Source of the DNA: Planctomicrobium sp.
GTDB lineage: Bacteria > Planctomycetota > Planctomycetia > Planctomycetales > Planctomycetaceae
Direction of reading: 5' to 3'
DNA length: 9,316 nt
Assembly (NCBI GenBank): GCA_018659505.1
Contig: JABJMI010000141.1
Coordinates: forward strand, 1-9,316
Below the pieces are notes generated by a model. That model did not search any database. It saw only the letters and a program-made list of their open reading frames with translations, and was not told the DNA's origin. Positions 1-6,470 of this stretch are shown in pieces. Numbering within the stretch: position 1 is the first letter of the stretch; the number at the start of each line of letters is the position of its first letter. The position numbers and the translations under genes are program-made.

Positions 1-72
1 ACTTCTGCATTTCGAAAAAATCAATTCGAAAATGAGTTGTTAGTGGCTGTAAGAGTTCATCATTATGCAACC

Positions 73-130
73 CTGATTCATCATCATCCAGGAGACACAT
101 GATCATGTGTCGAGTTCCTTTTTGAATCAG
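73..130. repeat. Nested inverted repeat / stem-loop around an 18-base perfect palindrome
   Basis: The core GACACATGATCATGTGTC (94-111) is a perfect palindrome. It is flanked by AGGA (90-93) and TCCT (116-119), and then by the outer arms CTGATTCA (73-80) and TGAATCAG (123-130), which are exact reverse complements. The three layers could fold as one interrupted stem-loop. A run of five T (119-123) follows the inner arms on the + strand, so it could be a terminator for a gene ending left of the window. It could equally be a dimeric-protein binding site or a dispersed repeat. The pairing is seen directly; the role is unknown. Confidence 0.55.
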
Positions 131-655
131 AAACAAGATCGCAAAAATGGAGTGACTACACCGCATTAGACACCAATGTCAACAACTTGGAACAGTTTGA
201 ATTGAGGAATAATTCCTCTACCCAATCGAAGTTTCGCCTGGAAAAAAAGTGGAATAAATAGAATATGAATGAAAAGGCAAAATGTTCGATTGAACACAAC
301 TATTTGAAATGGAATGGCTTCCGTAACTCTTTGCAATTCGCACATCCAGTTCTTCACCTGGAAATGACGACAAATGAAATACGGAAAAGTTCAAAATGAA
401 ATATTATCAAATTGAATAAAAAGATGTTACCAGAATGTGATGGTCCTGCAATCTCGCAGGTCCACTTCCTGCGATTGTCTGGCAATCTTTCTTGATATTT
501 TTATTCTGTTGTCTAGCTGGCGACCCTCCCTTTGGAAAGGTTTTCCCACCATTAGACATACGATTCTGCAAGATGCGAATTGCCCAGAAGAGGCTTCGGT
601 GATAGGATTTTCTATTACATTCTCGTTTTAACTTTTCAGACGACATCAGTTCGTA
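131..655. other. Intergenic region without a convincing gene
   Basis: I find no gene here with recognisable homology. Open frames on both strands are short, AT-driven and without family motifs. Small structures seen are an odd-length palindrome GAGGAAT-A-ATTCCTC at 204-218 and a weak hairpin CCTGC-AATCTC-GCAGG at 445-460 with no T-run after it. The promoter of the following protease gene should lie here, but no clear -35/-10 pair could be assigned by eye. Confidence 0.5.
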
Positions 656-1654
656 ATGGATATTCGCCAATCTCCACTGGTTTTGGGATTTTTGCTGGGA
701 CGCTTTTTTGGTGTCACGGTCAGGGTGAGTCTCTGGTTTTTCGTCCTGATCATCTTTCTATGCCTGCGTTTGCCAATCGTAATCGGCTTGTGGGCGTCGG
801 CATTGCTGTTTGTGAGTATATTGATTCACGAATTTGCCCATGTCTTCGGGGCACGAAGAACAGGCGGAGATGGGGATGAAATCCTAATGTGGCCTTTCGG
901 GGGTCTGGCATTTGTGTCGCCCGCGAACAACTTCAGATCAGAATTCTGGACAACTGCCTGTGGTCCACTGGCGAATCTCTTATTATGCATTGTGAGTCTT
1001 CCAGCGGTTCTCTCAGCTGACGTTTTCTGGGAATCACTGCGCCCGATCATGTTACCGCCGCTTGAATTCTCGCTCTCGAACCTGCCCGGTTCCATCAATA
1101 GCGTATTCGTGTTGCTGTTTGCCCTGAATTTCAAGTTATTTGTTTTCAACCTATTGCCAATTCACCCCCTGGATGGTGGTCAGATTACATTTTCCATTGC
1201 CAAATTACGCTGGGATCGTAACACCGCCAGAATCGGGACTCTCTACGCGAGCATGATCGTTTGTATTTTCTTGGCGATTATAGGAACTTTCACGAAATCA
1301 ACAGATGCTGTCTTCATCGGTTTTGCTCTCTTCATGTTCGGTCTTCAAGCTCATATGCAGGCTGTTTTCGCTCAGCAGTTTGGTGACCTAGGGTTTGAGT
1401 ATGGTCCCGGAGAAGATGATGAATACGGACTTTTCCGAGAAGAACCGGAACCGCAACTCAGCATGATGGAACGCTGGAAACTCCGCCGAGATGAAAAACG
1501 GCGCGATAAAGAAGCCCAAACCCAGGTCGAGACCAAACAAAGAGTGGACGAATTGCTGGAGAAGATCAACGTCAATGGATTTGACTCTCTCACCGATGCG
1601 GAGAAGAAGTTTCTACAACAGGCAAGTTCCCGCTATAAAACGCAAAGCGACTAA
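656..1654 (+). CDS. M50 family (site-2 protease-like) integral membrane zinc metalloprotease
   Basis: A membrane-embedded zinc protease of the M50 family, which cuts substrates within or near the membrane; its target cannot be told from sequence. The zinc motif HEFAH is at residues 58-62 inside a hydrophobic helix. The third zinc ligand motif, NLLPIHPLDGG (165-175, D173), is intact, so the enzyme should be active. Hydrophobic segments lie at about 20-57, 97-120, 148-170, 197-212 and 217-235. No PDZ or CBS domain is seen. After residue 240 comes a charged, presumably cytosolic tail rich in E, K and R, probably partly helical, ending in a segment around SLTDAEKKFLQQAS (311-324). That segment resembles a short C-terminal module I recall from rhomboid-type membrane proteins (possibly DUF6576; memory only). 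The ATG at 656 is placed directly before the first membrane segment and has no clear ribosome binding site. proS follows after 130 bases. Confidence 0.9.
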   Translation: MDIRQSPLVLGFLLGRFFGVTVRVSLWFFVLIIFLCLRLPIVIGLWASALLFVSILIHEFAHVFGARRTGGDGDEILMWPFGGLAFVSPANNFRSEFWTTACGPLANLLLCIVSLPAVLSADVFWESLRPIMLPPLEFSLSNLPGSINSVFVLLFALNFKLFVFNLLPIHPLDGGQITFSIAKLRWDRNTARIGTLYASMIVCIFLAIIGTFTKSTDAVFIGFALFMFGLQAHMQAVFAQQFGDLGFEYGPGEDDEYGLFREEPEPQLSMMERWKLRRDEKRRDKEAQTQVETKQRVDELLEKINVNGFDSLTDAEKKFLQQASSRYKTQSD

Positions 1655-1748
1655 CCGTTGCGGCTTTCGGACCATCTTCCCTCGACAACTCTTTGAAATG
1701 TCGTGATGATGCCGCTTTTGCAGAGTTCATTGATATTTCAGAGTCAGT

Positions 1749-1766
1749 GGCAGGCGGGAGCCTGCC
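1749..1766 (+). repeat. GC-rich hairpin in the proS leader
   Basis: GGCAGGC (1749-1755) and GCCTGCC (1760-1766) are perfect 7-base arms around a GGGA loop. The hairpin ends eight bases before the AGGAG ribosome binding site of proS. There is no T-run after it, so it is not a standard terminator. It looks like a short dispersed intergenic palindrome that has become part of the proS 5' leader, though only one copy is present in this window. Confidence 0.6.
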
Positions 1767-1773
1767 CTACAAA

Positions 1774-1778
1774 AGGAG
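1774..1778 (+). promoter_or_regulatory. Ribosome binding site deciding the GTG start of proS
   Basis: AGGAG lies six bases before the GTG at 1785. It supports that GTG as start, and the resulting N-terminus ([10 protein letters not shown]) matches the usual beginning of bacterial prolyl-tRNA synthetases. Confidence 0.75.
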
Positions 1779-1784
1779 TGTGTT

Positions 1785-3527
1785 GTGCGTTGGTCCCAGT
1801 CTTTGATCCCGACCATGAAGGAAGTTCCCTCGGATGCGGAAATCCCCAGCCATCAACTAATGTTGCGCGCGGGACTGATCCGCCAGCTGATGGCGGGTGC
1901 ATACACCTATCTCCCATTAGGATACCGTGCGATCCGCAAGGCCGCGGAAATTGTCCGTCAAGAAATGGATAATGCGGGAGCCGTCGAACTCTTTATGCCC
2001 GCACTTCAACCTATTGAGCTTTTCGAACGAACCGGACGAAAAGAAGCGTTTGGCAATGTCCTGATCAATTTCCCGATCAAACGGCGCGACCAACAATTGC
2101 ACATGGCACTTGGACCAACTCATGAAGAAGTGGTCACTGATCTCATGTCGAAGTTGATCAATAGCTATCGTCAGTTGCCGCTCACGGTCTATCAGATTCA
2201 GACAAAATTCCGCAACGAAGAACGCCCACGATTCGGGGTTCTCCGTACTAGCGAATTCCTCATGAAGGATGCCTACAGCTTTGGAACATCGGTCGAGCAA
2301 CTTGATGAGTCGTATCAAAAAATGTACGACGCCTATTGCCGTATCTATTCTCGCTGTGGACTTGAGTACATTCCAGTGGAAGCAGAAAGTGGTCCCATCG
2401 GTGGAGATGCTTCGCACGAATTTATGATTCCCGCTCAAAACGGTGAAGACAGCATCGTTCGTTGTGAATCATGTGGATACGCTGCAAACCTCGAACGCGC
2501 CGACACCGGTCGCAGTCAGCCAGAAATCGCAGGCAAAGATTCCTCTACTGAGATGCAGACGGTTGAGACTCCCGGCATGGGAAGCATCGAAGCAGTTGCA
2601 ACTTTCTTGAATATCGAAACAGCTAAGATGATCAAGACGTTGGTCTATCTCGCTGACGGAGAACCTGTCGGAGTGTTGCTGCGTGGTGACCACGAAGCGA
2701 ACGAAGGCAAACTTCGCAGAGCGTTATCAGTAACAGATCTTGAACTCGCTGACGAAGAAACGATTCAAAAAGTAACCGGTGCTCCAGTCGGTTTCGCAGG
2801 ACCAACATCTCTCAAATGCCGTTTCATTGCAGATCACGATGTCGCTGAAGTTGTTGATGGTGTCACCGGAGCGAATGCAGTCGACCAGCACTTAACAGGT
2901 GTGAATCCCGGTCGAGATTTTGATCTCACCGAAACATTTGATCTTCGTAACGCTGAAGAAAAGGATCCTTGTCCTCGTTGCGAAGGCAAACTCAGTTTTG
3001 TGCATGGAATTGAAGTCGGTCATGTCTTCAAGCTTGGCACGAAGTATAGCTCATCGCTTGACGCTGATTACCTCGACGAAAAAGAACAGCGACATCCGAT
3101 CATCATGGGCTGTTACGGAATCGGAGTGAACCGCATCATCGCAGGTTTAGCTGAGACCTGTCACGATGAGAACGGTCTGATTTGGCCGATGACAGTCGCC
3201 CCGTATGAGGTCGAACTGATTCCGCTGAATGTCAAAGATGAAGCAGTGATGCAAGAAGCGAACCGAATTTACGATGAGCTAAAGGAAGCAGGTGTTGACG
3301 TCTTAATGGATGATCGCGATGCCCGCCCCGGGTTCAAATTCAAAGATGCCGACCTCGTCGGAATTCCTCTGAAAGTCGTCGTCGGTGGCAAAGGATTGAA
3401 AGATGGAATCGCAGAAGTGAAGTGGCGCAAAGGTGGCGACGCTGATCGAATTCCACTGGCTGAAGCCTCTCAGCACGTCACTCAATTAGTTCGAGATGAG
3501 AAGCAACGCTTGAGCGGCAATAGTTGA
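1785..3527 (+). CDS. proS: Prolyl-tRNA synthetase (proline--tRNA ligase), bacterial type with editing domain
   Basis: Class II synthetase that activates proline with ATP and loads it on tRNA-Pro in the cytoplasm. The 580 residues match the bacterial form. The catalytic core carries GPTHEEV (110-116), the motif 2 region [17 protein letters not shown] (142-158) and HEF (211-213). A CxxC pair at 227/230 opens an insertion (about 240-390) that corresponds to the YbaK-like INS domain, which hydrolyses mischarged Ala-tRNA-Pro. The segment KMIKTL (281-286) aligns by memory with the lysine important for editing in E. coli, so editing is probably retained. The core resumes with CPRC (396-399) and [13 protein letters not shown], and motif 3 GCYGIGVNR is at 442-450. 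The anticodon-binding domain covers about 470-570. It starts with GTG. The neighbour downstream is a hydroxyproline epimerase, 166 bases away across a repeat element; shared transcription is possible but not shown. Confidence 0.97.
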   Translation: MRWSQSLIPTMKEVPSDAEIPSHQLMLRAGLIRQLMAGAYTYLPLGYRAIRKAAEIVRQEMDNAGAVELFMPALQPIELFERTGRKEAFGNVLINFPIKRRDQQLHMALGPTHEEVVTDLMSKLINSYRQLPLTVYQIQTKFRNEERPRFGVLRTSEFLMKDAYSFGTSVEQLDESYQKMYDAYCRIYSRCGLEYIPVEAESGPIGGDASHEFMIPAQNGEDSIVRCESCGYAANLERADTGRSQPEIAGKDSSTEMQTVETPGMGSIEAVATFLNIETAKMIKTLVYLADGEPVGVLLRGDHEANEGKLRRALSVTDLELADEETIQKVTGAPVGFAGPTSLKCRFIADHDVAEVVDGVTGANAVDQHLTGVNPGRDFDLTETFDLRNAEEKDPCPRCEGKLSFVHGIEVGHVFKLGTKYSSSLDADYLDEKEQRHPIIMGCYGIGVNRIIAGLAETCHDENGLIWPMTVAPYEVELIPLNVKDEAVMQEANRIYDELKEAGVDVLMDDRDARPGFKFKDADLVGIPLKVVVGGKGLKDGIAEVKWRKGGDADRIPLAEASQHVTQLVRDEKQRLSGNS

Positions 3528-3573
3528 GACTTTGGTTCTGCGGGAAATTCTGTGGCTCAATTCAATAAAGAAG

Positions 3574-3669
3574 GAATTCACCACGGAGACACGGAGAGCA
3601 CTGAGGAAAGATTGGACTGACAACATTTGATCTCACCGTTTTTACTTCTCCGTGTCTTCGTGGTGATTC
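3574..3669. repeat. Inverted-repeat element A (CACGGAG family) between proS and the epimerase gene
   Basis: The left arm (3574-3597) and the reverse complement of the right arm (3647-3669) agree except for one extra T and one substitution. The left arm is itself a micro-tandem: CACGGAG at 3582 and 3590 and CACTGAG at 3599. The roughly 50-base centre shows no coding. The element belongs to the same family as the one at 5980-6118. It contains no transposase, so it would be a non-autonomous MITE- or REP-like repeat. It occupies most of the 166-base gap and could form a long hairpin in a proS-epimerase transcript. Confidence 0.75.
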
Positions 3670-3693
3670 ATTTCGTTTTCTGGTGACTTTGCA

Positions 3694-4662
3694 ATGACTC
3701 CATTTTCGAACTCAAATATTTTGCAAAGAATTGGCACCATCGATACGCACACTGGTGGTGAACCGACGCGCGTTGTGATTACAGGGATTCCAGATTTAGG
3801 AGATGGTTCGCTCTGTGATCAACGCTTGGTCTTTGAAGAACAATTTGATGAATTTCGTTCAGCGGTCGTCAATGAGCCACGCGGCTCGGATGTTATGGTC
3901 GGAGCCTTATTGCTTCCGCCAACGAATCCAAATTCGGTGGCGAGTGTTATTTTCTTCAATAATGTTGGCACTTTGCATATGTGCGGGCACGGCACGATTG
4001 GAGTTGCAATCGCGTTGCAATACCTCAATCGAATCCCAACGGGTCACCATCAAATTGACACTCCAGTCGGAACGGTTGGGTTCGAATTGTTCGATCACAA
4101 TCGGGTCACGATTCAGAATGTACCCTCATACCGTCATCGTGCGGATGTTGAAGTTGAGGTCGAGGGAATCGGAATCATTCGTGGTGATATCGCCTGGGGC
4201 GGGAATTGGTTTTTCCTCGTGAATCAACACAGGCAAACCTTGCGTTTGGAAAACGTCGAGCGCCTGACTCAATTTACGTGGAAGATTCGTCAAGCCCTCA
4301 ATGCAAATGGAATCACCGGCGAGGATGGTGCTGAGATCGATCACATCGAACTCTTTGGACCACCGGTGAATCCTGAGAACCACAGCCGAAACTTTGTGCT
4401 TTGTCCCGGCAAAGCGTACGATCGTTCACCGTGCGGAACGGGAACAAGTGCAAAACTGGCTTGTTTGTTTGAGTCCAAACAACTTGAGCCGGGAGAAATC
4501 TTTCGGCAGGAAAGCATCCTCGGTAGTTTATTTGAAGGCTCGATTGAAATTAACAGCGATGGAAAACTGATCCCCAGCATCACCGGAACAGCATACGTCA
4601 ACGCCGAATCGACTCTGCTCATTGATCAAAACGATCCGTTTCGAACTGGAATACGACATTGA
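3694..4662 (+). CDS. 4-hydroxyproline epimerase (proline racemase family)
   Basis: Cofactor-independent enzyme that interconverts trans-4-hydroxy-L-proline and cis-4-hydroxy-D-proline, the first step of hydroxyproline breakdown. Both catalytic cysteines are present: C97 in MCGHGTIG (96-103) and C247 in DRSPCGTGTSAK (243-254). This excludes the dehydratase branch, in which the first cysteine is replaced. IDTHTGGEPTR (16-26), the block WGGNWFFLV (168-176) and SRNFVLCPGKAYDRSPCG (231-248) match Pseudomonas 4-hydroxyproline epimerase closely from memory, more so than proline racemase. Length 322 is normal. The ATG has a weak GGTGA seven bases upstream. The stop overlaps the start of the downstream FAD dehydrogenase gene by four bases. 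Names in use elsewhere are lhpA and hypE; the latter also names an unrelated hydrogenase protein. Activity on free proline cannot be excluded. Confidence 0.92.
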   Translation: MTPFSNSNILQRIGTIDTHTGGEPTRVVITGIPDLGDGSLCDQRLVFEEQFDEFRSAVVNEPRGSDVMVGALLLPPTNPNSVASVIFFNNVGTLHMCGHGTIGVAIALQYLNRIPTGHHQIDTPVGTVGFELFDHNRVTIQNVPSYRHRADVEVEVEGIGIIRGDIAWGGNWFFLVNQHRQTLRLENVERLTQFTWKIRQALNANGITGEDGAEIDHIELFGPPVNPENHSRNFVLCPGKAYDRSPCGTGTSAKLACLFESKQLEPGEIFRQESILGSLFEGSIEINSDGKLIPSITGTAYVNAESTLLIDQNDPFRTGIRH

Positions 4663-5945
4663 ATTCAGAGTCACCAAACAACATTGATCAACATCAACAG
4701 ACCGCACGTATTGTCATCGTTGGGGGTGGTGTGATCGGCGCAGCGTGCGCTTACTATCTGAATCAATCTGGGGCAGATGTCACGGTGATTGATCGAGGAG
4801 CGTTCGGGCAAGGTTGTTCACACGGAAATTGTGGTTATCTCTCTCCCAGTCATATCCTTCCGCTCTGCCAGCCGGGGGCGGTGACATCAACATTAAAGAC
4901 GATGTTTCAAAAGAATTCGGCATTTTCAATCAAGCCGCACTTTGATTTGAGCCTCTTCAACTGGCTGCTTCAGTTCGCGCGGAAATGTAATCACAAAGAT
5001 ATGCTGCACGCAGGCTACGCCCGGCAGGCTCTGCTTGATTCCTCTCGTGAGTTGTACCTCTCTCTTTTTCAAGCCAACATCCTTGATGACTGTGAACTGC
5101 ATACAGACGGCCTCCTCTTCGTGCATGATCAGGAAGAGCATTTTCATCATTACGAGAAAACCGACAAGCTATTACAAGATGAATTTGGTCTGGCAGCCAA
5201 ACCTTTTGCCGGTGCTGAGTTAACAGAACTTGAGCCTGCTTTGAAAGCTGGGATCGCTGGTGGTTGGCTATATGAATGTGATTCACATGTCCGCCCCGAT
5301 AAAGTGATGGCTGCCTGGAAAAGAAGGCTCGAGGAGAATCAAGTCGAGATCATTGAAGATTGTCAGTTTCAATCGATTGAATCTTCTAACGGAACAGTGA
5401 ACGGAATCCAGACCTCGACGGGACTCATCAAAACAGACCAAGTCATCTTCGCGACCGGAGCACTCACACCGACGCTCGGCAAACAGTTGCAGGCATCAAT
5501 TCCGATCCAACCCGGCAAGGGTTATTCGCTCACAATGCCGCGACCAAAAGTCTGCCCGAAGTATCCAATGATTTTCGAAGAACATCGCGTTGCAATCACT
5601 CCCATGGATTCAGGCTATCGAATTGGATCAACGATGGAGTTCGCAGGATATGATTCAACAATCCGCGAAGAGCGTTTGGAACTACTCGTGAACGGAGCGA
5701 AACACTATCTCAAAGAACCGATGGCTGAACCGATTCAAGAGAAGTGGTCTGGTTGGCGTCCCATGAGTTCCGATGGCATCCCGATGATCGGTCAGCTCCC
5801 AAAATTCAAGAATGCCTGGATCGCCAGCGGTCATAGTATGCTCGGACTCTCCATGGCAACCGCCACCGGTAAACTGGTTGCAGAGTTGATCACCCAGCAG
5901 ACACCTCATGTTGATCCGACTCCGTATCGAGTGGATCGATTCTAG
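4659..5945 (+). CDS. FAD-dependent D-amino-acid dehydrogenase (DadA family), likely cis-4-hydroxy-D-proline dehydrogenase
   Basis: A DAO/DadA-type flavoprotein that oxidises the C-N bond of a D-amino acid to an imine and passes electrons to FAD and then probably to the respiratory chain. The N-terminal Rossmann motif is IVIVGGGVIGAACAYYL (18-34), followed by VTVIDRG (41-47), whose acidic residue binds the FAD ribose. Typical DadA segments follow: GNCGYLSPS (56-64), WSGWRPMSSDGIPMIGQLP (363-381) and GHSMLGLSMATATGKLVAELI from 391. Length 428 is normal. There is no signal peptide or clear membrane helix. The start is TTG at 4659, with GGA eight bases upstream; no other ATG, GTG or TTG occurs in frame before the FAD motif. 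The TTGA overlap with the epimerase stop suggests translational coupling and is the main reason to propose D-hydroxyproline as substrate. D-proline or other D-amino acids remain possible. Confidence 0.88.
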   Translation: MNSESPNNIDQHQQTARIVIVGGGVIGAACAYYLNQSGADVTVIDRGAFGQGCSHGNCGYLSPSHILPLCQPGAVTSTLKTMFQKNSAFSIKPHFDLSLFNWLLQFARKCNHKDMLHAGYARQALLDSSRELYLSLFQANILDDCELHTDGLLFVHDQEEHFHHYEKTDKLLQDEFGLAAKPFAGAELTELEPALKAGIAGGWLYECDSHVRPDKVMAAWKRRLEENQVEIIEDCQFQSIESSNGTVNGIQTSTGLIKTDQVIFATGALTPTLGKQLQASIPIQPGKGYSLTMPRPKVCPKYPMIFEEHRVAITPMDSGYRIGSTMEFAGYDSTIREERLELLVNGAKHYLKEPMAEPIQEKWSGWRPMSSDGIPMIGQLPKFKNAWIASGHSMLGLSMATATGKLVAELITQQTPHVDPTPYRVDRF

Positions 5946-5966
5946 AGCATCCCCAATGCTCTATTT
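5943..5966 (+). terminator. Hairpin overlapping the dehydrogenase stop codon, possible terminator
   Basis: TAGAGCAT (5943-5950) and ATGCTCTA (5956-5963) form a perfect 8-base stem with loop CCCCA. The first three bases are the TAG stop codon of the dehydrogenase gene. Only three T follow (5964-5966), so intrinsic termination would be weak. It may instead protect the 3' end of the epimerase-dehydrogenase transcript. Confidence 0.5.
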
Positions 5967-5979
5967 GGCAAATGGATTG

Positions 5980-6118
5980 AAACACGGAGGCACTGAGGGC
6001 ACAGAGAAGAAATTAAGAAACGAATAGAAGAGTCTCTTTATCGCTTTGAACTAAGTTGCTGGAAATCAATGATTGCTCTGAATTGACTCCTCCGTGTCTC
6101 AGCGTCTCCGCGGTGGAT
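5980..6118. repeat. Inverted-repeat element B (CACGGAG family)
   Basis: The left arm has CACGGAG (5983), CACTGAG (5991) and CACAGAG (6000). The right arm read on the - strand has CGCGGAG (6106-6112), CGCTGAG (6098-6104) and CACGGAG (6090-6096), with an exact period of eight. The arms pair imperfectly around an AT-rich, non-coding centre of about 80 bases. Arm sequence matches element A at 3574-3669, so the two are copies of one diverged family. No transposase or target duplication is evident. Confidence 0.72.
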
Positions 6119-6169
6119 TTATTTCTTATTTAATGCCATAAATCAGTGCGAATAGCCAAAAAAGTAAAG

Positions 6170-6301
6170 AGACAGGATGAACATGATTTACAGGATGTTT
6201 GAATAGTCTTTAAACCAGCAAACCGGAGTTAAAGATGACGTGCTGCATTATAGAATGCGGCAATGTTCAACTTTATCATGTGCATCATGTCATTCCTGTC
6301 T
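6170..6301. repeat. Inverted-repeat element C (ACAGGATGA family)
   Basis: The left arm starting AGACAGGA (6170) and the reverse complement of the right arm (6301 back to 6275) agree at 21 of 27 positions by hand alignment. The left arm consists of three 9-base units: ACAGGATGA, ACATGATTT, ACAGGATGT (6172-6198). The sequence differs from elements A and B but the design is the same. The centre (about 6200-6265) shows no gene. Elements B and C together fill most of the 525-base gap before the phosphatase gene. Confidence 0.65.
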
Positions 6302-6470
6302 AAACTTACTTAATGAAATAGTCAGAGACGCAAACAGGGTCGTCAGCAGCGATATACTTTTCATCGGATTTTTATATTTCGTTATCATCCCCTGAATTTC
6401 GATAATGCGAACGAATACCAATTCGTTACTATCCTACAAGAAATAATTTCCTCGAATCAGGACTCCTCCA
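6302..6470 (+). promoter_or_regulatory. Leader region of the Ppx/GppA gene with a hairpin
   Basis: This AT-rich stretch should contain the promoter of the phosphatase gene, though no convincing -35/-10 pair could be fixed. AACGAAT (6410-6416) and ATTCGTT (6421-6427) form a 7-base stem with loop ACCA. A weak ribosome binding site AGGA (6459-6462) lies eight bases before the TTG start at 6471. An in-frame TAA at 6444-6446 rules out any start further upstream. Confidence 0.4.

Noticed and set aside
1..102. Open + frame from the left edge ending in TGA at 100-102 (ending ...IHHHPGDT), possibly the 3' end of an upstream gene
   Set aside because: Only 33 codons, no recognisable motif, and its stop lies inside the palindrome; an open stretch of this length is expected by chance.
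166..357. 63-codon - strand frame with hydrophobic residues
   Set aside because: The hydrophobicity follows from AT-rich sequence; no family resemblance and no ribosome binding site.
437..631. 64-codon + strand frame from a GTG, just upstream of the protease
   Set aside because: No clear ribosome binding site, no recognised motif, and stop-rich surroundings; could be real only if conserved in relatives.
407..670. 87-codon - strand frame running into the protease start
   Set aside because: No motif, unusual composition, and it overlaps the well-supported start of the protease gene.
1917..2438. 173-codon - strand frame inside proS
   Set aside because: Shadow of the proS coding strand; all conserved synthetase motifs are in the + frame.
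3694..4662. Proline racemase or trans-3-hydroxyproline dehydratase as alternative identity
   Set aside because: The first catalytic Cys is present, excluding the dehydratase type, and overall block matches favour 4-hydroxyproline epimerase, with the linked D-amino-acid dehydrogenase in support.
3574..6301. CRISPR array suggested by repeated CACGGAG and ACAGGATG units
   Set aside because: Units are 7-9 bases with 1-2 base gaps in mirrored arms; there are no 25-40 base direct repeats with unique spacers and no cas genes.
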